From the IMG/VR virus record IMGVR_UViG_3300025120_000111, positions 1-46,112 of that record: DNA of 46,112 nucleotides. One strand, given 5' to 3'. A program made the translations under genes and the position numbers. Positions 22,212-29,775 of the stretch are shown here, one piece after another. The notes under the pieces were generated by a model. It did not search any database. It saw nothing but the letters and a program-made list of their open reading frames with translations, and had not been told where the DNA came from. Each line of letters opens with the position of its first letter. The first letter of the stretch is position 1. Origin of the DNA: a virus.

Positions 22212-22889
22212 ATGAATAGTCTACGTAAACAGCTTGAAGAAGAAGAACGAGGGTTACGTAAGATCCGTACTAATAGGCGGCATAGGAGACCCCCAAATGC
22301 AGGTAAGAAATTCCAACAAGTCTTTTACGTATTAGATAAAGATCTAGAAAATTGGGATGACATAGATCTGGATGAAGTGGACGAGTTTACTTCGTCAGCA
22401 ATAGTAGACAAGAACTTTGATAGTATTGGTGAAGGAGAGATAGGCAATATTGTTGCCTCTCTGAAGTCTGGCTTAGATGTGTCTGTGTGTGACAATGCTT
22501 TCACGATACCGGCGAACGCACCTATCGCAGATGTAGAGGTCTCTGTAGGTAAAAGACGTAACTACGAGAAGAAGTTAGTCAACGTCATATCTGCCGCTCA
22601 TGCCAAAGGTGTGTCCGAGTGGCAGAAGCGAAGACCGTTCGTAATTTTACAGAAGCGTTTGAACAGGGATAAGCAGTACGCGTTCCGTCAATTCCCCGAC
22701 AAAGATAAAAGGAGAGCAACAGGTATGAAGTATGCACTTGTTATGAGCAATGTACCTTTAGGTAAAGAAGGTCACACGATATTGTATTTTCACACATTAA
22801 AAGCCGCTAGGGAAAAGATGCGCGAGTTTATAGCAGACTATGGGTACGAACAGAAACACTTAGAAACGATGAAAGTAGTGGGGGATTAG
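22212..22889 (+). CDS. Unrecognised protein, basic N-terminus
   Basis: 225 residues. Residues 1-30 are highly charged (RKQLEEEERGLRKIRTNRRHRRPP) and the rest is mixed alpha/beta with 'NAFTIPANAPIADVEVSVGKRRNYEKKLVNVISAAH' and 'FHTLKAAREKMREFIADYGYE'. No motif recognised. GAGGAG lies before the ATG. First gene of the replication block; separated from the next by one base. Confidence 0.72.
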   Translation: MNSLRKQLEEEERGLRKIRTNRRHRRPPNAGKKFQQVFYVLDKDLENWDDIDLDEVDEFTSSAIVDKNFDSIGEGEIGNIVASLKSGLDVSVCDNAFTIPANAPIADVEVSVGKRRNYEKKLVNVISAAHAKGVSEWQKRRPFVILQKRLNRDKQYAFRQFPDKDKRRATGMKYALVMSNVPLGKEGHTILYFHTLKAAREKMREFIADYGYEQKHLETMKVVGD

Positions 22890-22890
22890 A

Positions 22891-23256
22891 ATGGGCGTAA
22901 GGTATATTGATAAAAATGGTGAGGTAAGATCGATGGCTATTCCCTATTCAAACGCCATCTACGAAATACTGAGGAAACAGAATAGAATTTTATATGAAGT
23001 AACTAGTGAGATACCCATGCGTAAAATAAAAGGAAGATGGGCTGATATAGTTGAGAAGATGTCTGTGGGAGATAGCGTACTGGTTGCTTCGCGGGCCGAG
23101 GCTCAAGGATTACAACACGCCATACTAAGAAGGTACTATGCCAAACTCATCGACCATGATGATTATTGGTGTGAAAGGAATAGACGGTGGGAGACTGGTA
23201 AGCTTTCAAGGTCTAGAAAAGAAGGCGAAGGTTTTAGAGTGTGGAGATTGCAATGA
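22891..23256 (+). CDS. Small 'VGDSV...RVWR' family protein, paralog 2
   Basis: 121 residues, the longest of three paralogs. N-terminal ~45 residues are unique; then 'GRWADIVEKMSVGDSVLVASRAEAQGLQHAI' and a C-terminal 'GEGFRVWRLQ'. Its TGA overlaps the ATG of the nuclease gene. Confidence 0.7.
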   Translation: MGVRYIDKNGEVRSMAIPYSNAIYEILRKQNRILYEVTSEIPMRKIKGRWADIVEKMSVGDSVLVASRAEAQGLQHAILRRYYAKLIDHDDYWCERNRRWETGKLSRSRKEGEGFRVWRLQ

Positions 23257-23585
23257 CACCAGAAGCAAAAGTAAAACGTAGGGTGACAAACAAGTTAAAA
23301 GAAATGGGCGCGTACTATTTCTTTCCGATGACAGGTGGATATGGACGTAGCGGTGTACCCGATATTATTGGATGCTACAGAGGTAGGTTCTTTGGTATCG
23401 AAACAAAAGCGGGAAATAATAAACCCACAGCGTTACAGATGAAGAACCTGAAAGATATTGATAGTCAGGGAGGGATAGCTCTGGTTATAAATGAAGATAA
23501 TCTATCCAGTATAACTGAACTATTGAGGGAAGACGATGCAGAACTTAACGAAAGAAGAGGAAGCAGAACTACAGTTTCTACGTAA
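23253..23585 (+). CDS. VRR-NUC domain nuclease
   Basis: 110 residues from ATG at 23253 (GGAG upstream, ATGA overlap). VRR-NUC/PD-(D/E)xK core: 'GGYGRSGVPDIIGCYRGRFFGIETKAG', with Asp37 and Glu50-x-Lys52 as the metal and catalytic residues. Stand-alone VRR-NUC proteins are structure-specific nucleases able to resolve branched DNA; in phages they likely act in recombination or replication. Confidence 0.87.
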   Translation: MTPEAKVKRRVTNKLKEMGAYYFFPMTGGYGRSGVPDIIGCYRGRFFGIETKAGNNKPTALQMKNLKDIDSQGGIALVINEDNLSSITELLREDDAELNERRGSRTTVST

Positions 23586-23724
23586 CGAGGCTAGTAAATA
23601 TGAAGTAGAAAATAATAGGTTGGATAGTCATCCAAACGTCAAGAACGATCTAGCAAGAGCAAGACGTGAATTGAAAGAATATACAAAAAAACTGCAAGAA
23701 GCAGGAAGACATATATACTGTTAA
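23536..23724 (+). CDS. Small coiled-coil protein
   Basis: 62 residues, nearly all helix (LTKEEEAELQFLRNEASKYEVENN ... RARRELKEYTKKLQEAGRH). Overlaps the last 50 bases of the nuclease in another frame; GAGGGA precedes its ATG. A small oligomeric accessory protein is likely; function unknown. Confidence 0.6.
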   Translation: MQNLTKEEEAELQFLRNEASKYEVENNRLDSHPNVKNDLARARRELKEYTKKLQEAGRHIYC

Positions 23725-23736
23725 TGGGAGACAAGT

Positions 23737-24168
23737 ATGGGTAATAAACAAGAGAAAGCGTGGAAGTATTTATTATTAAACAAAAGCGCGACAGCTAGGG
23801 AACTAGCAGATGCCGTAGGTATATCTTATGGGTATGCACTGAGTATTAAGAAACGAATTGGAACACCACAAGAGACATTGGATGCGCCAAATAAATTAAC
23901 TAGGTCCGATGTACTGGATACAGCAAAGAATTTAGTTAACGGAGATAGAGCCGAACAGCACGGTGATGCTACAAACAACTTTGTACTCATGGCGGCATAT
24001 TGGAACGCGCACCTTGGACTTATAGATTTTATATCTGTTGATGATGTACCGATCATGTTGGCCTTGATGAAAGTAGCGAGGTTGCACGGCGATGGCACAA
24101 AGAACATAGACAACTACGTAGATGTCTGTGGGTATATGTCTTTGGGCGGTGAGATTTCCCAACTGTGA
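23737..24168 (+). CDS. HTH domain fused to DUF6378-like domain
   Basis: 143 residues. Residues ~8-42 (AWKYLLLNKSATARELADAVGISYGYALSI) form a helix-turn-helix. Residues 55-143 (SDVLDTAKNLVNGDRAEQHGD ... MLALMKVARLHGDGT ... YVDVCGYMSLGGEI) match DUF6378, a phage domain common beside replication genes. The HTH makes it a candidate reader of the 18-bp palindrome. Its stop overlaps the polymerase start. Confidence 0.72.
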   Translation: MGNKQEKAWKYLLLNKSATARELADAVGISYGYALSIKKRIGTPQETLDAPNKLTRSDVLDTAKNLVNGDRAEQHGDATNNFVLMAAYWNAHLGLIDFISVDDVPIMLALMKVARLHGDGTKNIDNYVDVCGYMSLGGEISQL

Positions 24169-25988
24169 ATTTTGTAACTCTAGACTTCGAAACTTATTAC
24201 GACAGAGAATACTCGTTACGCAAGTTAACGACTGAAGAATACGTGCGTGATAAAAGGTTCGAGGTCATAGGGCTTGCAATAAAAATAGGTGACAGACCTA
24301 CGATGTGGGTAGAGGGTGCTGCACGAGTCAAGAGTTTCTTATCAGAAGCAGACTTCTCTGGGTGCGCCATCCTCTGTCACAACACGATGTTTGACGGTGC
24401 GATATTGGACTGGCTATATGATGTACGTCCAAAAGTTTGGCTTGATACCCTGTGTATGGCGAGAGCATTACATGGTGTAGATCAAAGTGTATCGCTAAAA
24501 AACGTAGCCGAAAGGTATGGTGTTGGAGTCAAAGGTACAGAAATACAGAACACAATGGGTAAACATATAGATGACTTCACTACCAAGGAGTTATCTCGAT
24601 TTGCTGATTATGCCGTAAATGATGTCGATCTGGCATATGACATATTCAAGTTGATGTTACCCAACTTTCCCCAACAAGAATTAGAACTAATAGACGTTAC
24701 ACTAAGAATGTATATAGAGCCAACGCTACGTCTTGATATGGCTGGGCTACAAGAACACCTTGTAGAGACACGTTCACGTAAGGAGGCGTTACTGGGAGAA
24801 GCAGGAGTAGCGAAAGAGGAGTTGATGTCCAACCCCAAGTTTGCCGCATTGTTAGTAAGTCTTGGTGTAGAACCGCCCATGAAAGTAAGCCCAACCACAG
24901 GTAAGGCAACATTTGCATTTGCAAAATCAGATGAAGGGTTCAAGGCGTTAGCAGAACATGAGAGTGATAAAGTTCAATCTTTAGTTGCCGCCCGACTGGG
25001 TACTAAAAGCACTTTGGAAGAAACACGTACAGAGAGGTTTATCTCTATTGCAAAGCGTGGGCTGCTCCCTGTACCCGTCCGTTACTATGCCGCGCATACA
25101 GGCAGATGGGGTGGAGATGACAAGATAAATCTACAGAATTTACCAAGTCGTGGTATCAATGGTAAGAAACTAAAGAAGAGTATCCTAGCGCCAGTCGGTC
25201 ATACTCTTATAGATGCAGACAGTTCTCAGATTGAAGCGCGAGTGTTAGCTTGGCTGTCCGAGCAGGACGACTTGGTTGACCAGTTCGCCAACGGTGAAGA
25301 TGTCTACATAAAGATGGCTAGTTCCATTTACGGCGTCCCCGAAGACCAAGTTACCAAAGACCAAAGATTTGTAGGGAAGACCACGATCTTGGGAGCGGGG
25401 TACGGTATGGGATACCTGAAGTTCGGAGCGCAACTCAAGACCTTTGGGTATGAAGTACCCGAGGCGGAGGCGAAGCGGATTATATCCGTATACAGAGAGA
25501 CGTACCCATACATCGGAGATTTGTGGCAAGCGGCAAACAGGTGCATAAAAGAAATGCACAGTGGCAATTTGTTCAGGTTTGGTCGGTCTGGAGTGCTTGA
25601 CGTTAACGTACCTTCCCGGGCAATCGTGTTGCCATCACAGCTAGAGATGTCTTACACTGATCTAGATGCTACTACGGAAGGCGGGCGAACTGAGTACCAT
25701 TATAAAACACGCCAAGGTCGTACTAGAATATACGGTGGCAAGGTAGTTGAGAATGTATGCCAAGCCATTGCTCGTTGTATTATAGGGCATCAAATGTTAC
25801 AAATAGCTAAAAAATATAGAGTAGTATTAACCGTCCATGATAGTATCGTATGTTGCGTACCTAACCAGCTCGCAGCCGAAGCACGGGGATACATAGAGAG
25901 ATGTATGCGTACGACACCTGACTGGGCCGCAGGTCTACCTATCGATTGCGAAAGCGGTATAGGTAAGAGTTATGGAGATTGTGAATAA
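24165..25988 (+). CDS. polA: DNA polymerase, family A, with 3'-5' exonuclease
   Basis: 607 residues. Exonuclease: D7-x-E9 (Exo I), N73 with D77 (Exo II), Y149 with D153 (Exo III). Polymerase: motif A D352-SSQIEAR; O-helix R401-x3-K405-x3-L409-x3-Y413-G; motif C VHDS (H558-D559). No 5'-3' exonuclease domain. The residue equal to E. coli Phe762 is Leu409; published work on viral PolA ties Leu at this site to slower, more accurate enzymes and proposes a link to temperate phages. Core replicase of this phage. Confidence 0.95.
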   Translation: MNFVTLDFETYYDREYSLRKLTTEEYVRDKRFEVIGLAIKIGDRPTMWVEGAARVKSFLSEADFSGCAILCHNTMFDGAILDWLYDVRPKVWLDTLCMARALHGVDQSVSLKNVAERYGVGVKGTEIQNTMGKHIDDFTTKELSRFADYAVNDVDLAYDIFKLMLPNFPQQELELIDVTLRMYIEPTLRLDMAGLQEHLVETRSRKEALLGEAGVAKEELMSNPKFAALLVSLGVEPPMKVSPTTGKATFAFAKSDEGFKALAEHESDKVQSLVAARLGTKSTLEETRTERFISIAKRGLLPVPVRYYAAHTGRWGGDDKINLQNLPSRGINGKKLKKSILAPVGHTLIDADSSQIEARVLAWLSEQDDLVDQFANGEDVYIKMASSIYGVPEDQVTKDQRFVGKTTILGAGYGMGYLKFGAQLKTFGYEVPEAEAKRIISVYRETYPYIGDLWQAANRCIKEMHSGNLFRFGRSGVLDVNVPSRAIVLPSQLEMSYTDLDATTEGGRTEYHYKTRQGRTRIYGGKVVENVCQAIARCIIGHQMLQIAKKYRVVLTVHDSIVCCVPNQLAAEARGYIERCMRTTPDWAAGLPIDCESGIGKSYGDCE

Positions 25989-26653
25989 TGGCATCTTGGT
26001 CGTTTAGTAGATTAAAGTCTTTCGAGACTTGCCCCAAACAGTTTTATCATGTGACTGTATTGAAGGAGCATCCTGTCGTTGAAACAGATGCAATGTTGTA
26101 TGGAACCGCAATGCACAAAGCGGCAGAAGATTACATTGGAGAAGACAAGCCACTCCCAGAGAAGTTTACGTACGTTAAAGGAACACTGGACGAGCTGCTG
26201 GGGATTAGAGGTAGTAAGTTAACTGAGCAAAAGTTAGGACTTACCAAAGACCTGAAACCTTGTGGGTTCAGAGACAAAGATGTCTGGTTCCGTGGTATCG
26301 TAGATCTTGCGATTATAGACACACTGGCAGAGCGAGCATGGATTGTAGATTATAAGACAGGCAAGTCTACAAAGTATGCTGATAAAGGACAGCTTGAGCT
26401 TATGGCTCTAAGCATCTTTAAAAAATTTCCAGATATAAAACATATCAATGCCGCGCTATTATTTGTCGTTGCTAACGAAATGATAGAGGCCGAGTATAAA
26501 ATAGAGAACAGTTTTAGTTTGTGGGGGAAATGGTTAAAGAAGTATGCTAGAATGGAAAAAGCATATGAGACAGATGTATGGAACCCGAGACCTTCAGGGC
26601 TGTGTTACCATCACTGCCCCGTACTAGAATGTGTCCACAACGGAAGGAACTAA
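25988..26653 (+). CDS. Cas4/RecB-like PD-(D/E)xK exonuclease
   Basis: 221 residues. Motifs: 'HKAAEDYI' (43-50), Asp106 in 'GIVDLAII', Asp121-Tyr-Lys123 in 'IVDYKTGKS', and Gln135 (motif QxxxY-like). Cys15 plus Cys206, Cys210 and Cys215 match the Fe-S cluster cysteines of AddB/Cas4-type nucleases. Probably processes DNA ends during replication or recombination. Starts one base before the polymerase stop ends. Confidence 0.85.
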   Translation: MASWSFSRLKSFETCPKQFYHVTVLKEHPVVETDAMLYGTAMHKAAEDYIGEDKPLPEKFTYVKGTLDELLGIRGSKLTEQKLGLTKDLKPCGFRDKDVWFRGIVDLAIIDTLAERAWIVDYKTGKSTKYADKGQLELMALSIFKKFPDIKHINAALLFVVANEMIEAEYKIENSFSLWGKWLKKYARMEKAYETDVWNPRPSGLCYHHCPVLECVHNGRN

Positions 26654-26655
26654 TC

Positions 26656-26916
26656 ATGCCTTACAAAAATAAACCACGACCATATAAGAAAGAGTACAAA
26701 CAACAGAAAGCCAGAGGTGAGCATGAGGACCGTATGGAACGTCAACGTGCGAGGAGAAGTCTGGATAAGAAAAAAATAAATCGTAAAGGTAAGGATATTG
26801 CGCATAAGAAAGCACTAAGTAGGGGCGGCTCGAATAAAGATGGTTACACTCTGCAAAGCCCGAAGAAAAATAGAGCCGCAGGTGGGCGTATGAGTAAAAG
26901 GCCAAAGAAGCGTTGA
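26656..26916 (+). CDS. Small basic protein with HNH-like motif
   Basis: 86 residues from ATG at 26656 (AAGGAAC upstream); an upstream in-frame ATG overlaps the nuclease gene and was rejected. Very basic. 'KDIAHKKALSRGGSNKDGYTLQSPKKNRAAGG' resembles the D-x-x-H ... N ... NR core of HNH proteins, but lacks zinc cysteines and half of the fold, so nuclease activity is doubtful. Alternative: a virion-packaged DNA-binding protein. Confidence 0.62.
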   Translation: MPYKNKPRPYKKEYKQQKARGEHEDRMERQRARRSLDKKKINRKGKDIAHKKALSRGGSNKDGYTLQSPKKNRAAGGRMSKRPKKR

Positions 26917-26917
26917 T

Positions 26918-26935
26918 GTTATCGACATCGATAAC
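26918..26935. promoter_or_regulatory. Palindromic operator-like site 10 (perfect)
   Basis: GTTATCGA-CA-TCGATAAC, perfect, one base after the upstream stop and 12 bases before the helicase start, where binding could hinder expression of the helicase and later genes. Confidence 0.7.
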
Positions 26936-26947
26936 AAGGAGAACAAT

Positions 26948-28354
26948 TTGGGAAACACAATGGCAAAGCCAGTTACCACGCTCATTGATGAGTTATATGA
27001 CTGGACAGGGGAGCATGCCCCCTTTGAACATCAAAGAAAGACAGCGGCTTTTTTAAGCGAACATAAAAAAGGTTTTTGTTTTAACGAACAAGGTACGGGA
27101 AAAACTGCCAGTGCTATCTGGGCGGCAGACTTTTTGATGAAGCAAAACATTCTACACAGGGTACTAGTAATATGCCCTCTATCGATCATGGACAGTGCAT
27201 GGCAAGAAGATATACAGACGTTTGCGCCGCACAGAACATCAGACATAGCGCACGGGGAGAAGTCTAAGAGAGAAAAAATACTGTTCAGCAGTGCGCGTTT
27301 CGTAATGATAAACTATGACGGTGTTAAAATTGTAGAAGACTCTATAAAGAAAGCGGGGTTTGATCTGATAATTATAGACGAAGCTACACATTACAAGAAC
27401 TCGCGGTCACAACGATGGAAGGTGTTGAATCGTATTGTTGAAAAGACAGGGTGTGGTCTGTGGATGATGACGGGTACGCCCGCAGCACAAAGCCCACTAG
27501 ACGCGTACGGACTAGCTAAACTTATTAACCCACTGAGTGTGCCGAGGTTCTTTACTGGATTTAGAGATCAGGTGATGCAACAAGTGTCTAGGTTTACTTG
27601 GGTTCCGAAACCATCAGCCATAAGTAGAGTTCATTCTACCTTACAACCCGCGATTAGATTTACAAAAGAGCAATGTATGGATTTACCTGACATGTTGTAT
27701 GTAAAACGTAGGGTGGCGCTGACCTCACAACAAAAGAAATACTACGATAAACTAAAACGGGAAATGGTGTTAGAGTTAACGGATGATAGTATAACGGCAG
27801 TAAACGCGGCGGTAGCACTTAACAAACTCTTACAGATAAGTTCTGGTGCGGCATACACCGATGACGGAGGCGTTATAGCGTTCGACATAGACAACAGGTA
27901 TAAGGTTCTAAGAGAGGTCATAGACGAGACTGAACACAAGGTGCTTATCTTTGTACCTTTTAAACATACTATTCAGATACTAACTGACCGTTTGCGGAAA
28001 GATGGTATAAACACAGAGGTCATACAAGGATCGGTCAGCGCACCAAAACGTGCAGACACGTTCAAGAGATTTCAAGGAGATAAGAACCCCCGGGTATTGG
28101 TTATACAGCCTCAAAGTGCTGCACATGGGGTAACTCTTACGGCGGCAAACACTGTCGTATGGTGGTCACCAACTCCTTCCCTAGAGACTTATGCACAGGC
28201 AAACGCTAGGGTACATCGCGCAGGTCAGAAAAACAGATGTACAGTTATTCAGTTAGAAGGCTCTGTGGCAGAGCGTAGAATATATGCACTGCTTGATAAG
28301 AAAATAAACGTACATGCACAAATTATAAACCTTTATCAAGAATTACTTGACTAA
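26948..28354 (+). CDS. SNF2-type superfamily 2 helicase
   Basis: 468 residues from TTG at 26948, which AAGGAG precedes at 5 bases; an ATG at 26960 is 17 bases from that site. Walker A EQGTGKT (47-53), DEAT box (144-147), and C-terminal motif VI ARVHRAGQ (420-427), the SNF2 arrangement. Moves on duplex DNA to remodel protein-DNA complexes or branched forks; phage copies are common in replication blocks and no restriction partner lies beside it. Confidence 0.88.
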   Translation: MGNTMAKPVTTLIDELYDWTGEHAPFEHQRKTAAFLSEHKKGFCFNEQGTGKTASAIWAADFLMKQNILHRVLVICPLSIMDSAWQEDIQTFAPHRTSDIAHGEKSKREKILFSSARFVMINYDGVKIVEDSIKKAGFDLIIIDEATHYKNSRSQRWKVLNRIVEKTGCGLWMMTGTPAAQSPLDAYGLAKLINPLSVPRFFTGFRDQVMQQVSRFTWVPKPSAISRVHSTLQPAIRFTKEQCMDLPDMLYVKRRVALTSQQKKYYDKLKREMVLELTDDSITAVNAAVALNKLLQISSGAAYTDDGGVIAFDIDNRYKVLREVIDETEHKVLIFVPFKHTIQILTDRLRKDGINTEVIQGSVSAPKRADTFKRFQGDKNPRVLVIQPQSAAHGVTLTAANTVVWWSPTPSLETYAQANARVHRAGQKNRCTVIQLEGSVAERRIYALLDKKINVHAQIINLYQELLD

Positions 28355-28405
28355 TGTAAGTATTGATACTATTTGTCATGTATTATAATAAATCGGAGAA
28401 CAAAA

Positions 28406-28801
28406 TTGTCTGTATCTATAGAAAACTTAACTAGTGCCTATTTAAATATTAGAGCAAAGCGATCAGAACTTTCTACTAAGTTTAAGAAAGAAGACGCTGG
28501 ACTCATAGAGGCACAAGAACAGCTTAAAGCAGCATTGCTTGGTTACTGTGACGAGCATGGTGTTGAGAGCGTTAGGACTGCGGAAGGTTTAGTATATAAA
28601 ACAAGCAAGGAAAAATACTGGACTTACGACTGGGATCACTTCCATGCGTTTGTCTTGGAGAACAGAGTTCCTGAATTGCTTGATCGCAGGATAAATCAGT
28701 CCAACCTACGCGAATTTATTGAAGACAACCCTGAGAAACTACCAAAGGGTCTAAACAAGTCTGTAGATGTGTCAGTAACAGTAAGGAAGCCGAGTAAATG
28801 A
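28406..28801 (+). CDS. Conserved replication-region protein of unknown function
   Basis: 131 residues from TTG at 28406, selected because GGAG lies 7 bases upstream; an ATG 33 bases earlier lacks such a site. Helical start (SIENLTSAYLNIRAKRSELSTKFKKEDAGLIEAQEQLKAALL), then 'GVESVRTAEGLVYKTSKEKYWTYDWDHFHAFVLENRVPELLDRRI'. I recall this protein beside polymerase genes in marine phages, without a function. ATGA overlap with the next gene. Confidence 0.75.
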   Translation: MSVSIENLTSAYLNIRAKRSELSTKFKKEDAGLIEAQEQLKAALLGYCDEHGVESVRTAEGLVYKTSKEKYWTYDWDHFHAFVLENRVPELLDRRINQSNLREFIEDNPEKLPKGLNKSVDVSVTVRKPSK

Positions 28802-29001
28802 CAGAAAATAAATATGTTGAGATTGCCAAGATATCAGAGTACTTTGGAGTCTCAAATGCAACTGTGCGAGGATGGGTGAAGCATAATAGAATACCCCGTG
28901 ATTCGTACATAAAAGTCCCTAGCGAGAGTCACCCGACTCTTCGTTATAACCTAGCGTCCATAGAGGCGCATTTTACACAAGGAGAACAAGATGGCGAATG
29001 A
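28798..29001 (+). CDS. Small HTH DNA-binding protein (excisionase/MerR-like)
   Basis: 67 residues. 'EIAKISEYFGVSNATVRGWVKHNRIPRDSYIKV' is a MerR/Xis-type helix-turn-helix plus wing. Single-domain proteins of this kind act as excisionases or small repressors. It overlaps the ssDNA-binding protein gene by 11 bases. It is a candidate regulator for the dispersed palindrome; with no integrase visible, an excisionase role is less likely. Confidence 0.72.
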   Translation: MTENKYVEIAKISEYFGVSNATVRGWVKHNRIPRDSYIKVPSESHPTLRYNLASIEAHFTQGEQDGE

Positions 29002-29713
29002 AACTTTTATAATTGCGGATGTAACCGCAATGTACCCAAAGATCGATAAGACATATCGGTACGATGAAAAAGCGGGTGAGAAAGGTGGTTGGGTCGAGTG
29101 CAAGGCCACCGATGCGGGCGCACAATACAAAGTAAACTTTATTATGGAGCAGTCTGTGGCTGAAGACTTGTACACACGTATGGAGAAAATCTATGCGGGT
29201 AGCCGCAGATCAAACTGGCCTGAAGAACTAAAGGCTCCTGCTGATATATTTAAGGAGACCGATGACGGTAGTTGGGAAGGATCTGCTAATATTAAAGGTC
29301 AGTACAGTAATAGAGTTGTGCCTGTGCCAGATCAGTTTGACGCTGACGCTAACTTACTACCAAAAGACTTCCAACTTACTACTGGTAGCACAGTTAATAT
29401 TATGGTCGAGTTTGTACCTTACGCCATGACTAAAGAGAACTACGGTGTGTCTCTAAGACTACGTCAGGTTCAAGTTACTAAACTTTCGGAGCGTCAAGCG
29501 TACAATCCGTTTAAGAAAGTTGAGGGGGGTTTCGTTGCAGGTAAGGAAACCACACCATCCTTTGGCGCACTTCCAGAAATCGAAGACGGTATGGGAGATG
29601 TCAAGGAACCAGAGAAGGTCGTTAAAATGAAGTCTAAGGAGCAAGCTACGGCTCCTGCAACTGAAGAAGACCTTAGTGGATTAGTCAACAAATGGGGAAC
29701 CAAGAAAAAATAG
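28991..29713 (+). CDS. ssDNA-binding protein (T7 gp2.5-like / DUF2815 type)
   Basis: 240 residues. 'MANETFIIADVTAMYPKIDKTYRYDEKAG', then a beta-barrel-like body ('GQYSNRVVPVPDQFDADANLLP', 'YGVSLRLRQVQVTKLSERQAYNPF') fits the T7 gp2.5/DUF2815 group, and its place between polymerase/helicase and primase genes agrees. The C-terminus is linker-like with Glu/Asp clusters and ends in Lys, not the acidic-aromatic tip of T7 gp2.5. A terminator follows. Confidence 0.72.
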   Translation: MANETFIIADVTAMYPKIDKTYRYDEKAGEKGGWVECKATDAGAQYKVNFIMEQSVAEDLYTRMEKIYAGSRRSNWPEELKAPADIFKETDDGSWEGSANIKGQYSNRVVPVPDQFDADANLLPKDFQLTTGSTVNIMVEFVPYAMTKENYGVSLRLRQVQVTKLSERQAYNPFKKVEGGFVAGKETTPSFGALPEIEDGMGDVKEPEKVVKMKSKEQATAPATEEDLSGLVNKWGTKKK

Positions 29714-29726
29714 ACTAACCACAACC

Positions 29727-29759
29727 ACGGTGGGCTTCGGGTGGGAGTCCACCGTTTTT
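29727..29759 (+). terminator. Rho-independent terminator after the ssDNA-binding protein
   Basis: Stem ACGGTGG / CCACCGT (7 bp) with a 15-base loop, ending in a run of five T. It lies 14 bases after the stop and 17 bases before the primase-helicase ATG, so the primase must be transcribed by read-through or its own promoter. Confidence 0.83.
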
Positions 29760-29775
29760 ACCTGAAAGTAGCATA

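Noticed and set aside
22007-22219. 70-residue plus-strand frame after gene 21811
   Set aside because: Overlaps the previous gene and the next ribosome binding site, has no start signal, and covers a palindrome and a weak hairpin.
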